A stretch of 27,860 bases of DNA from Site-B1 sp963722665 (lineage in GTDB: Bacteria; Bacteroidota; Bacteroidia; Flavobacteriales; Flavobacteriaceae), in NCBI GenBank assembly GCA_963722665.1, contig CAVRNW010000040.1, positions 1-27,860 on the forward strand. Direction: 5' to 3'. How positions within the stretch are numbered: the first letter of the stretch is position 1; every line of letters starts with the position of its first letter. Positions 15,438-23,854 of this stretch are shown piece after piece. The translations under genes were made by a program, and so were the position numbers. The notes below the pieces were generated by a model that saw nothing but the letters and a program-made list of their open reading frames with translations, was not told the origin of the DNA and searched no databases.

Positions 15438-17742
15438 ACACTTGTTCAAAATTCTAATTACTTCTTTAGTCTTATTTACAACAATTGCGTTAAAAGCTCA
15501 AAATGTAAATAACAAATTACCTTTATCACAAGTGATCGACTCTCTGGAAATAAGATATAACATTGTATTTTCTTATGCCGATGCTACAATTAAAAACTTA
15601 AAAATAAGACTGCCAAAAGCCGATCTTTCAATCAATGAAGCTTTAGAGTATTTAAACCAAAACACTAAACTTAATTTTAAATTCCTTGGTAAGGATCAGG
15701 TTGTCATTAGAAAAGGCAAAAGTAGAACAAGACCAATTAAATTGGAATATCTGGAAGAGGTATTAATATTTAATTATTTAACCAAAGGAATCACACTTGA
15801 TAATAGTGGTACCATAAAAATAAAACCTGACGAATTTGGTATTCTTCCCGGATTGATAGAACCGGACATCCTGCAAACCATTCAATCACTTCCAGGTGTG
15901 ACTAGTATAGACGAAACGGTATCTAATCTTAATGTTAGAGGTGGAACGCATGACCAGAACCTGATACTTTGGGATGGTATAAAAATGTACCAGTCAGGTC
16001 ATTTCTTTGGATTAATCTCGGCCTTTAATCCATATTTGACAAATAAAGTGGAAGTCATAAAAAACGGAACAAGTGCCAAATATGGCGATGGTGTTTCCAG
16101 TGTTATAAATATGCAATTGGACAATGCTGTTAATACTGAATCAAACTCAGGTTTGGGTTTTAACCTCACTCATGTTGATGGTTTTACAAAAATTCCTTTA
16201 TCAGATAAATTTGAAATTCAGGTTTCAGCCAGAAGATCGATCACCGATCTCATAGAAACTCCAACATATAACCAATATTTTGATCGTATTTTTCAGGATA
16301 CAGATGTTACAAATAACCAAACAGAAATAAACAATACGGTAACAACAAATGAGGCTTTCTATTTTTATGACCTCGGAACTAAATTACTTTATGATCTATC
16401 TGCCAAAGATAAATTACGACTTAGTTTCTTAAATATTTATAACAACCTGGATTATCTTGAAGAAGCAACAATTAATGATGTTGATAAAGCTTTGAGCAGC
16501 GGAATCACACAACGTAATCTAGCAGCCGGTATTGAATATCAACGCCATTGGAGTGATGTTTTTTCTACATCTCTACAAATATATGCTTCCAATTATGACC
16601 TGAAAGCGACCAATTTCGATATCATAAACGATCAACGATTGATTCAAGAAAATGAAGTTGTAGATACCGGAATTAAACTTATTAGCAGTTACGACATTCA
16701 AAATAATTTAAATTGGAGCAATGGATATCAGTTTATGGAAGTTGGGATTTCCAATTTACAGGATGTTAATAATCCATTATTCAGAAGTTATATAAAAGAG
16801 GTTATAAGAAGCCATTCGGCCTTTAGTGAAATAACATTTATATCTGATAATTTAAACACGCATATAAAAGCAGGTTTACGAAGTTCTTATTTTGAGAAAT
16901 TCGGTGAATTATTATTTGAACCAAGACTAAGTTTTAACCAACGCTTTTTCAACTATTTTAAGTTTGAGGTATTGGGCGAATTTAAAAGTCAGACTACGTC
17001 ACAGATCATTGATCTGCAAAAGGACTTTCTGGGCATAGAAAAACGCAGATGGATCTTGGCAAATAATAAAGACATACCAATAATCAAAAGTAAACAAGTA
17101 TCAGCAGGCATACATTTTAAAAAAAACGGCTTACTAATAAGTGCAGAAGGCTATGTTAAACAAGTTGAAGGAATTACCGCACGAAGTCAGGGCTTTCAGA
17201 ACCAATTCCAGTTCGTAAATGCGATTGGCAGTTATGAAATTAAAGGTGTTGACTTTTTGATTAATAAACAATTTTCAAATTCCAGTACCTGGTTAAGTTA
17301 TTCCTATAGTCAAAACAACTATACTTTCGATTCTTTGAACAGTGGTAATCCATTCCCAAACAATACTGACCTGCGACATGCATTAACATTCGCCGGAACG
17401 CATAATATTGGAGATCTAAAATTAGCTTTAGGTGCTAATTGGCGAACCGGGAAGCCTTTTACATCTGTTAATGAACAGAATGCCATTGTAGATGATGAAG
17501 TAAATTTTAATGAACCTAACCAGGATAATCTTGATGATTATTTGAGAATCGATTTCTCAACAACATATAGTTTTGACCTGGGAAGAAATACAAGAGCTAA
17601 AGTAGGATTATCTGTTTGGAACCTGTTGAACAAAAAAAATAACCTGAATACTTATTATACAATAAGTGAGAACACAGTAAACCAAATTGAAAACCAATCG
17701 CTGGGCATTACTCCTAATGTTAGCTTTAGGCTTGATTTTTAA
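15430..17742 (+). CDS. Signal-transducing TonB-dependent outer membrane receptor with STN domain
   Basis: A 770-residue outer-membrane receptor of the FecA type. The signal peptide (MSKHLFKILITSLVLFTTIALKAQ) is followed by an STN domain (about residues 28-95, SQVIDSLEIRYNIVFSYAD...LSINEALEYLNQNTKL), the part that contacts FecR. A TonB plug (about 135-230) has QSLPGVTSIDETVSNLNVRGG and NKVEVIKNGTSAKYGDGVSSVINM. The rest is a beta-barrel ending in SFRLDF with the C-terminal Phe used for barrel assembly. The usual carboxypeptidase-like domain before the plug is replaced by about 35 residues of linker, and no SusD partner lies beside it. It starts with GTG at 15430, inside the end of the FecR gene. 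The transported ligand cannot be inferred; it may be a siderophore, a glycan or a peptide. Confidence 0.93.
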   Translation: MSKHLFKILITSLVLFTTIALKAQNVNNKLPLSQVIDSLEIRYNIVFSYADATIKNLKIRLPKADLSINEALEYLNQNTKLNFKFLGKDQVVIRKGKSRTRPIKLEYLEEVLIFNYLTKGITLDNSGTIKIKPDEFGILPGLIEPDILQTIQSLPGVTSIDETVSNLNVRGGTHDQNLILWDGIKMYQSGHFFGLISAFNPYLTNKVEVIKNGTSAKYGDGVSSVINMQLDNAVNTESNSGLGFNLTHVDGFTKIPLSDKFEIQVSARRSITDLIETPTYNQYFDRIFQDTDVTNNQTEINNTVTTNEAFYFYDLGTKLLYDLSAKDKLRLSFLNIYNNLDYLEEATINDVDKALSSGITQRNLAAGIEYQRHWSDVFSTSLQIYASNYDLKATNFDIINDQRLIQENEVVDTGIKLISSYDIQNNLNWSNGYQFMEVGISNLQDVNNPLFRSYIKEVIRSHSAFSEITFISDNLNTHIKAGLRSSYFEKFGELLFEPRLSFNQRFFNYFKFEVLGEFKSQTTSQIIDLQKDFLGIEKRRWILANNKDIPIIKSKQVSAGIHFKKNGLLISAEGYVKQVEGITARSQGFQNQFQFVNAIGSYEIKGVDFLINKQFSNSSTWLSYSYSQNNYTFDSLNSGNPFPNNTDLRHALTFAGTHNIGDLKLALGANWRTGKPFTSVNEQNAIVDDEVNFNEPNQDNLDDYLRIDFSTTYSFDLGRNTRAKVGLSVWNLLNKKNNLNTYYTISENTVNQIENQSLGITPNVSFRLDF

Positions 17743-17768
17743 AATAAAACCCTGTTTCTGTAAATTCG

Positions 17769-17776
17769 TACCTTTG
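17769..17776 (+). promoter_or_regulatory. -7 promoter element before a small gene
   Basis: TACCTTTG is a perfect TAnnTTTG match seven bases before the ATG at 17783. No good -33 TTG is present. It supports an independent transcript starting just after the receptor gene. Confidence 0.45.
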
Positions 17777-17782
17777 TTTAAT

Positions 17783-18058
17783 ATGTTTTTAAATAAAATA
17801 CATAAATGGATCATTAATCTTGCTATTATAGCAGGTGTAGTTACTTTTTCCGGATTCATTAACAATAATGTACCTCTTACTTATTACCATGCGGAATTGG
17901 TTGTTAAAAAACCAATTTCAAAAACGTCTGTTTATTATTTTATTGCTTTAAAAAAATCAAGTTGTTTTATAACTGATGGTTATGAATTTAGCTTTCAGTC
18001 TTTTCTAAGAAACTACAATACAACATCCAGTTTACATTTAAAAACTAGCAATTATTAA
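17783..18058 (+). CDS. Small hypothetical membrane or exported protein
   Basis: A possible 91-residue protein starting MFLNKIHKWIINLAIIAGVV, with one hydrophobic N-terminal segment that could be a signal anchor or signal peptide, then a Ser/Tyr/Phe-rich tail with no motif I recognise. I place the start at 17783, after the -7 element TACCTTTG; the same frame is open further up, inside the receptor gene, but that part is the receptor's shadow. It follows the receptor gene by 40 bases on the same strand. Could be a real small gene of the signalling locus or a chance frame. Confidence 0.5.
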   Translation: MFLNKIHKWIINLAIIAGVVTFSGFINNNVPLTYYHAELVVKKPISKTSVYYFIALKKSSCFITDGYEFSFQSFLRNYNTTSSLHLKTSNY

Positions 18059-18200
18059 AGCTTTACAGCACTTTGATACAATCTGTTGTAAAGAAATATT
18101 AAGATGTCTTAACCAAGACGATTATCACAATATCTTCATAGGATAATTACTCCAACCTTAAGCCAATTTACTGGCAATTTCAATTAATTACATTTTTAAC

Positions 18201-18233
18201 TTGACATCGCATTTATTATGGATGTTACATTTT
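18201..18233 (+). promoter_or_regulatory. Probable promoter of the 58-residue protein gene
   Basis: TTG (18201-18203, in TTGACA) and TACATTTT (18226-18233), one base off TAnnTTTG, are 22 bases apart and sit just before the ATG at 18244. Confidence 0.45.
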
Positions 18234-18243
18234 CAATTATACA

Positions 18244-18420
18244 ATGAAGATAAAACGATTACTACGCTTACTTGCATTAGCACTAATGATTGCGATGGCA
18301 TCTGTATTGCCGGTTCCTATACTTTTTTATAATAAGGATAAGTTACCTAAATACCTTATTGAGCAGATAGATAAAAAGGAAAAGGACGTAGAGAACGACG
18401 ACATAAAAGAGATTAATTAG
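18244..18420 (+). CDS. Small hypothetical protein, 58 residues
   Basis: An open frame from ATG 18244 to TAG 18420, shorter than usual gene-finding cut-offs. It encodes MKIKRLLRLLALALMIAMA followed by SVLPVPILF, a basic start and a 20-residue hydrophobic segment, then a highly charged tail (KYLIEQIDKKEKDVENDDIKEIN). This is the profile of a small single-span inner-membrane protein, or of an exported peptide. Codon use and the clean basic-hydrophobic-charged layout look coding, and a promoter-like TTG/TACATTTT pair precedes it. Function unknown. Confidence 0.65.
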   Translation: MKIKRLLRLLALALMIAMASVLPVPILFYNKDKLPKYLIEQIDKKEKDVENDDIKEIN

Positions 18421-18433
18421 CCACTAAAATTAC

Positions 18434-18464
18434 TTGAATTGGTAAGAAAAAACAGCTAATTTTG
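18434..18464 (+). promoter_or_regulatory. Strong orphan promoter facing the argS 3' end
   Basis: TTG (18434-18436), 20 bases, then TAATTTTG (18457-18464): full agreement with the Bacteroidota consensus in both sequence and spacing. Immediately downstream is ATG 18469 with only 10 codons (MTDKENLYRA) before TAA at 18499-18501. No larger plus-strand gene follows, only the antisense of argS. Confidence 0.6.
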
Positions 18465-18549
18465 TTTAATGACTGATAAAGAAAACTTGTACAGAGCTTA
18501 ACGAAGTATTAAACCATTCTATATCAAAGCACTAAATGAAAGCCTAAAA

Positions 18550-20328
18550 TCACATCCTTTCAGGAACCTGAATTCCTAATAAGCTAAATGCATTTTTAAT
18601 GGTGTTAGCAACCATTGCCGATAGTTGAACTCTAAACTCTTTGTCTTTTTGAGTATTAGCACCGAGAATAGATACATTTTGATAAAAGGAGTTAAATTCC
18701 TTTACGAGATCATAAGTATAATTGGCAATTAAGGCAGGACTATGCTCTTTTGCGGCATTTTGGATAATTTCCGGGAACAACTCTATTTGTTTTATCAATT
18801 CTTTTTCCTTTTCATGCAAACTAATTTCTTCTATTCTGCTGTTTGCCTTAAATTCAGCTTTACGTAAAATCGATTGAATTCTTGCATAGGTATATTGAAT
18901 AAATGGTCCTGTATTGCCTTGAAAATCTATGGATTCTTTAGGATCGAACAGTATCCGCTTTCTTGGGTCCACCTTTAAAATATAATATTTCAAGGCTCCT
19001 AATCCAATAATCTTATAGAGTTCTTGTTTCTCTTCTTCAGTGTAAGCTTCCAGTTTGCCTAATTCTTCTGATATATCTTTAGCGGTAGTTGTCATTTCGG
19101 TTATCAGGTCATCAGCATCTACAACAGTTCCCTCACGGCTCTTCATTTTTCCACCTGGCAGATCTACCATTCCATAACTCAAATGATAGAGGTCATCAGC
19201 CCAATCAAATCCTAATTTCTTAAGAATCAAGAACAAAACTTTAAAATGGTAATCCTGCTCATTACCAACTGTATATACCATGCCTCCAACATTTGGATAG
19301 TCTTTAATACGCTGAATAGCTGTACCAATATCTTGTGTCATGTACACTGCGGTTCCATCTGCCCTAAGGACAATTTTTTCATCCAATCCATCTTCGGTCA
19401 GATCACACCAAACAGAACCGTCATCCTTTTTAAAGAACACGCCTTTTTCCAATCCTTGAGCAACAAATTCCTTCCCCAATAAATAGGTTTGACTTTCGAA
19501 ATACAAACAATCAAAGTCCACTCCCAGATTCTTATAGGTCACATCGAATCCTCCGTAAACCCATTTGTTCATCTTTTTCCAAAGGGAAACAACATCCTCA
19601 TCTCCTGCTTCCCATTTTAACAACATATCTTGAGCCTCTAACAGAATTGGAGCTTGTTTTTTGGCTTTTTCTTCGGTCTTTCCCTCGGCGATTAAGGCTT
19701 TGATTTCCTTTTTATATTCCTGATCGAATTTTACGTAGTAATTACCTACTAATTTATCGCCTTTTAATCCGGAGCTTTCAGGAGTTTCTCCATTGCCATA
19801 TCTGCTCCAAGCCAACATGCTCTTGCAAATATGAATCCCTCTGTCATTAATTATCTGTGTCTTATAAACTGGTTTCCCTGAGGCTTTCAAGATCTCAGCA
19901 ACACTGTATCCTAACAAGTTATTACGTATGTGTCCTAAATGTAATGGCTTGTTCGTGTTTGGAGATGAATACTCAACCATTATGGCTTTTTCACCTTTTT
20001 TGGGTATTACCAATCCGTAATTGAGATCATTTGAAATTTCATTAAAAAAAGAAAGATAATAAGAATCATCAATTTCAATATTTAAAAACCCCTTTACAAC
20101 ATTAAAAGCCTTGACCTCTTTAACCTGTTCAACTAGATGATTTCCAATAGCCTCGCCAATTTGGACCGGATTGCCTTTAATAGTCCTAAGCATTGGGAAG
20201 ATTACAATTGTAATATCTCCTTCAAATTCTTTACGTGTAGATTGAAATTCAATAGTCTCGATATCTGAACCATAAACGTTTTTTACAGCTTCTTTTACTG
20301 CTGGAAATAAAATATCTTGGAGACTCAT
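18550..20328 (-). CDS. argS: Arginyl-tRNA synthetase
   Basis: Class I aminoacyl-tRNA synthetase charging tRNA-Arg. The 592-residue protein has the N-terminal additional domain (about 1-110), the HIGH motif as HLGH at 130-133 within SPNTNKPLHLGHIRNN, catalytic-domain signatures VYTVGNEQDYHFKVLF and GMVDLPGGKMKSREGTVVDADDL (the KMSKS loop equivalent), and the C-terminal DALR anticodon-binding domain ending in LGIQVPERM. Length is standard. A -7 element TATCTTTG lies 22 bases before the ATG and a hairpin-forming palindrome sits at the expected transcript start. It is a single-gene unit. High certainty. Confidence 0.97.
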   Translation of the reverse strand: MSLQDILFPAVKEAVKNVYGSDIETIEFQSTRKEFEGDITIVIFPMLRTIKGNPVQIGEAIGNHLVEQVKEVKAFNVVKGFLNIEIDDSYYLSFFNEISNDLNYGLVIPKKGEKAIMVEYSSPNTNKPLHLGHIRNNLLGYSVAEILKASGKPVYKTQIINDRGIHICKSMLAWSRYGNGETPESSGLKGDKLVGNYYVKFDQEYKKEIKALIAEGKTEEKAKKQAPILLEAQDMLLKWEAGDEDVVSLWKKMNKWVYGGFDVTYKNLGVDFDCLYFESQTYLLGKEFVAQGLEKGVFFKKDDGSVWCDLTEDGLDEKIVLRADGTAVYMTQDIGTAIQRIKDYPNVGGMVYTVGNEQDYHFKVLFLILKKLGFDWADDLYHLSYGMVDLPGGKMKSREGTVVDADDLITEMTTTAKDISEELGKLEAYTEEEKQELYKIIGLGALKYYILKVDPRKRILFDPKESIDFQGNTGPFIQYTYARIQSILRKAEFKANSRIEEISLHEKEKELIKQIELFPEIIQNAAKEHSPALIANYTYDLVKEFNSFYQNVSILGANTQKDKEFRVQLSAMVANTIKNAFSLLGIQVPERM

Positions 20329-20332
20329 TTTT

Positions 20333-20357
20333 AAACCTTATTAAGGTTTCAAAGATA
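20333..20357 (-). promoter_or_regulatory. argS -7 element with a palindrome at the transcript start
   Basis: TATCTTTG (20357-20350) matches TAnnTTTG. Directly after it AAACCTT-ATT/AAT-AAGGTTT (20333-20349) forms a 7-base-arm inverted repeat that covers the expected start of transcription and ends five bases before the ATG. It could be an operator or a 5' UTR hairpin. Confidence 0.45.
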
Positions 20358-20519
20358 GACTTTTATTAAGAATTTAAGATTAATTGATACTCAAATTATG
20401 TGTAATTGGAAAGTAAATTAGTGAATTTAATCCCATCTTTATTATAATTCAATGATTGAATTTTTAATACTAATTAGCTTGTTATCAGTGTATTAAATAA
20501 TTGAATTTTGCTTATTGCA

Positions 20520-20568
20520 TTTCATCGATAAAATTGGTCGTTTTTCCTTCTTTTTTACCGTTCATCGA
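20520..20568 (+). promoter_or_regulatory. 20-bp-phased repeats, possible regulator-binding array
   Basis: TTCATCGA occurs at 20521-20528 and exactly 40 bases later at 20561-20568. Midway, at 20540, a GTTTTTCCT stretch falls on the same 20-base phase, and 20558-20566 (ACCGTTCAT) resembles the half-site described for LytTR-type regulators. Two-turn spacing on one face of the helix suggests a protein-binding array upstream of the kinase gene. Inference only. Confidence 0.35.
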
Positions 20569-20819
20569 ATCCATATATTTTGGGCCTTTTTCAACTATCC
20601 TTTCAACTAATTTTTAAGCAATAAAACGCTTTAATTAGTTTATAAAAATTCTTTTTCTAATTTTTGTTTACGGAAGCTATTAATTATCAAACTAAGAATT
20701 AAACTATATAATTTAAACTAACTTTTTTTACTTAAATAAACTCTAACTAAGATCATCTTTTTTACAAAGGTTTCTATGAGTAATTTTTTTGTGAAATAAG
20801 AAATTGAAACTGTAATTTA

Positions 20820-22868
20820 ATGAGGAAACAGTTTTTTACTTTTCTTACTTTATTTTCTTTTCTTTTTGTGAGTGCACAAAACAAGGAGCAGGATAGTCTT
20901 ACTCTTCAATTAGCCTTCCAAAAACCGGATACAGCCAAAGTCAATACTTCTGTAAGACTTATAGATATACTATACAATCAAAAGGATTACAAAAAGGCAA
21001 TTATGTTTATTGATGAAAGTGAACGTCTTGCTCAAAGTATAAAGTATGACAAAGGAATTGCTCAAGTCATATATTATAAGGCCATGATTTTTGCTAGTAA
21101 GGATGATTATTATAATGCCATAGATAACTTTAACCGATCGAAAGAAATCTTTACTAAAATAAAAGATACCCTCGGATTAGCCATGGTAAATAATGGTATA
21201 GGTATGATTGAAATTAATAGAGGTAATTTCAAAAAAGGTATCGAAGCATCCCTAACGGCTATTGCTGTATTTGAAGAAAATAATCTTTTCAAAAATTTAA
21301 GCACCGCTTATAATAATTTGGCAACAGCGTATTTTGAATCAGATAGAATTGAAGAATCCCTGGATTACAACATTAAGGCATTAGATGTAAGGGAACGTTT
21401 AAAAGACACCTTGAATTTATCTATAACCTATAGAAATATTGCAACCCTCTATTCGATTAAAAGCGATCATGAAAAAGCTATTACTTTTTACAACAAAGTT
21501 CTATCGCTTTTGGACTCAGCAAATAACAACCTGGATTTAAGAGGTGAAATACTTCCTAAAATCGGTCAAGAGTATCTGAATTTGAAAAACTATTTAAAGG
21601 CCGCAGAATTCCTGGTTGCAGGTGCAAGATTAAACAGAAAGATCAACAATAAAGAAGGCTTGTTACAGTCTTTAAGCGGTTTGGCACAACTAAATTTGGT
21701 TAATAAGAGGTTTGATCTGGTTGAAAGGCAATTAATAGAAGCGACATTGATCGCAAAGGAATTAAACAATGAAAATGAATTGCTTCGAAATTACGAGTTG
21801 AATATGAAGTTGGATTCAGCTAAGGGCAATTTTCAAAGCGCTTTTATGTGGCAGCGCGAATATCAAAATCTTAAAGATAAAGTCTTTAAAAGGGAATATA
21901 CCAATGCCGGTTTGACGGAAACGGATTATAACACTGATAATAGTAATTTAGAATTACTGCAGGAACAAAAGATTAAGGACGAAGCAAATTTAGCCCGAAT
22001 AAAAAAACTTAAGTTAATTTCTTACATTCTTGTTGGTGCCTTTGCTATAGTATCAACTTTTTTACTTTTAATATATCTTAAACGACGAAGCCGAATTAAC
22101 TATACAAAAGAGTTAGAAGAAAAAAATGAGCAAATCCAAAAACAAAACGAGGATATTTTATCTCAATCAAAGAACCTGGAAGAAATTAATGTGGTAAAAG
22201 ACAAATTATTTTCAATTGTATCCCATGATCTAAAAGATTCTATCTCCTCAATAAAAGCGTTTATTGACTTGCTTAAAGAAGGTAGTTTGAGTAAAGAGGA
22301 ATTCAACGACTTAATTCCCGAATTAAGTGAAAACGCCGATAACGCATCTTTACTTCTGTTTAATTTATTGAATTGGTCTAAATCACAAATGGAATCCCTT
22401 GAGCCAAAACCAGAATATTTTAATATTCAGGAAGTGTTCAAAGACAAAATTAAGCTCGTTGATCAAAAGGTTGAAAAAAAGAAAATTGTATTGACTGATG
22501 AAACCATCCCGGATACAGTTTATGCTGATAGAAGCATGGTAGAAATCATAGTTCAAAATTTACTTACCAACGCTGTGAAATTTTGTAATGAAGGAGATAT
22601 TATTACCTTATCTAATCAGGTTATTAATGGCAGATGTCAATTTTATATCAAAGATACTGGTGTTGGCATTTCTAAAGAAAATCAGGATAAACTATTTAAA
22701 GACAGTTCATTTACAACTATTGGAACCACTAATGAAAAAGGAACCGGTTTAGGATTAAATATTTGTAAGGATCTTGTTGAGCTAAATCACGGCAGAATTT
22801 GGCTGGAAAGTTCCTTGAATAAGGGTAGTAAATTCTATGTAGAACTTCCCCGTGGCAGAACTGATTAA
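20820..22868 (+). CDS. TPR-containing sensor histidine kinase
   Basis: A 682-residue membrane-bound histidine kinase. A signal peptide (MRKQFFTFLTLFSFLFVSAQ) precedes a periplasmic array of tetratricopeptide repeats (about 40-370, with units such as ALVYYKAMIFASKDDYYNAIDNF-like helices and LSTAYNNLATAYFE). One transmembrane helix (about 398-418) and a coiled linker follow. The HisKA dimerisation domain has FSIVSHDLKDS with phospho-acceptor His469. The ATPase domain carries the N box (NLLTNAVKF), G1 (DTGVGIS) and G2 (GTGLGL). No response regulator lies next to it: the following genes are convergent and metabolic. The partner is therefore elsewhere. The signal sensed is unknown. Confidence 0.93.
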   Translation: MRKQFFTFLTLFSFLFVSAQNKEQDSLTLQLAFQKPDTAKVNTSVRLIDILYNQKDYKKAIMFIDESERLAQSIKYDKGIAQVIYYKAMIFASKDDYYNAIDNFNRSKEIFTKIKDTLGLAMVNNGIGMIEINRGNFKKGIEASLTAIAVFEENNLFKNLSTAYNNLATAYFESDRIEESLDYNIKALDVRERLKDTLNLSITYRNIATLYSIKSDHEKAITFYNKVLSLLDSANNNLDLRGEILPKIGQEYLNLKNYLKAAEFLVAGARLNRKINNKEGLLQSLSGLAQLNLVNKRFDLVERQLIEATLIAKELNNENELLRNYELNMKLDSAKGNFQSAFMWQREYQNLKDKVFKREYTNAGLTETDYNTDNSNLELLQEQKIKDEANLARIKKLKLISYILVGAFAIVSTFLLLIYLKRRSRINYTKELEEKNEQIQKQNEDILSQSKNLEEINVVKDKLFSIVSHDLKDSISSIKAFIDLLKEGSLSKEEFNDLIPELSENADNASLLLFNLLNWSKSQMESLEPKPEYFNIQEVFKDKIKLVDQKVEKKKIVLTDETIPDTVYADRSMVEIIVQNLLTNAVKFCNEGDIITLSNQVINGRCQFYIKDTGVGISKENQDKLFKDSSFTTIGTTNEKGTGLGLNICKDLVELNHGRIWLESSLNKGSKFYVELPRGRTD

Positions 22869-22915
22869 TTACAGCTAAAATTATCAAGGATAAAATATCC
22901 TGAACTTTAATAAAA

Positions 22916-23848
22916 TTAACCTTTAGGCAAGAAAACTTCAGCCATCATACATCTTGCACTTCCACCACCGCAGGTTTCAATAGTTTCTAAACTACTGCTT
23001 ATTATCTTACAATTATTATTAAGTTTTTCAATTTGCGCTTTTGTTAATGAATCGAATGCCGATTGACTCATAATAAGAAGTCTTTCACCATTTCTGCCTT
23101 TTAATTCGAGCATATTTCCGGCAAATTTATTTACCTGATCTTCACTAATGGCTATTATTTCTTTACCATCCTCTTTTAAGTGATCAATTACATTTTTCCT
23201 TTCCCTTTTATTATCAATGCTATCCAGACAAATTACAGCAAAATCTTTACCAATACACATCATAACATTAGTATGGTAAATTGGTAATCTTTTATTATCA
23301 AATGTGTGATATGAAGTAAAGATCACTGGAGTATATTCAAAATCTTCGCAAAACTCTATTATTAACTCCTCATCAGCTCTGGGTGAAAGGGCACAATATG
23401 CCTTTTTATTTACTCTATCTAAAATTAAACTTCCAGTAGCCTCCAAAAACAGACCCTCATTTTCTGCACTGGTGTAGTCAATTATATTCTTTATTATAAA
23501 CCCTTCCTCTTCTAATTTAATAAACACTTCATCCCTTCGTTCTTTCCTCCTGTTTTCTGCGAACATTGGATAAATGACAACATCTCCATTACTATGAAAA
23601 CTAACCCAGTTATTCGGAAATATAGAATCGGGAGTATCTAATATTTTATCATCTTGTATGACAATGACATGAACTCCTGCATCTCTTAATTTTTCAACAA
23701 AACCATCAAACTCGCTTTGTGCATTTGAATTTATTTCGTTGTTTTTTATATTCAGATCTTCCTGGAAATAATTATTCACGGCTGTTTGTTCATTCATTCT
23801 GAAGCTTACAGGACGAATCATCAATATCGTATTGGTCGTTTGTTCCAT
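22916..23848 (-). CDS. ctlX: Citrulline utilisation hydrolase, CtlX type
   Basis: A 310-residue member of the amidinotransferase / guanidino-modifying superfamily (GME fold), close to CtlX. Visible features are MIRPVSFRMNEQTAVNNYFQ at the start, DSIFPNNWVSFH with the substrate-binding acidic and Asn residues, a central His region (SYHTFDNKRLPIYHTNVMM), and the C-terminal GGGSARCMMAEVFLP with the probable nucleophile Cys300. Known members act on guanidino or ureido compounds such as citrulline or arginine; the exact substrate here is inferred. It follows the second amidinotransferase-like gene by six bases, forming a two-gene operon, and meets the sensor kinase gene convergently. Confidence 0.85.
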   Translation of the reverse strand: MEQTTNTILMIRPVSFRMNEQTAVNNYFQEDLNIKNNEINSNAQSEFDGFVEKLRDAGVHVIVIQDDKILDTPDSIFPNNWVSFHSNGDVVIYPMFAENRRKERRDEVFIKLEEEGFIIKNIIDYTSAENEGLFLEATGSLILDRVNKKAYCALSPRADEELIIEFCEDFEYTPVIFTSYHTFDNKRLPIYHTNVMMCIGKDFAVICLDSIDNKRERKNVIDHLKEDGKEIIAISEDQVNKFAGNMLELKGRNGERLLIMSQSAFDSLTKAQIEKLNNNCKIISSSLETIETCGGGSARCMMAEVFLPKG

Positions 23849-23854
23849 AATTAT

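Larger units (their letters stand above)
20329..20819. other. Long AT-rich intergenic region between argS and the sensor kinase
   Basis: A 491-base divergent gap with no credible gene and no tRNA-like fold that I can see. It holds the argS promoter at its left end, a 17-base palindrome AATTCAAT-G-ATTGAATT (20446-20462), and a cluster of 20-base-phased short repeats (20520-20568). The last 250 bases before the kinase are AT-rich without a clear TTG/TAnnTTTG pair. Confidence 0.6.

Noticed and set aside
17608..17865. Minus-strand 85-residue frame at the receptor 3' end
   Set aside because: Overlaps the well-supported receptor gene and shows no recognisable features.
18061..18093. CTTTACA...TGTAAAG inverted repeat after the 91-residue frame
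   Set aside because: Seven-base AT-rich stem, 19-base loop and no T-run; could be chance.
20446..20462. 17-base palindrome AATTCAAT-G-ATTGAATT
   Set aside because: Several 8-base-arm palindromes are expected by chance in DNA this AT-rich; not placed at a promoter.
22886..22903. AGGATA/TATCCT hairpin between the kinase and ctlX genes
   Set aside because: Short six-base AT-rich stem with no T-tract on either strand; not a convincing terminator.
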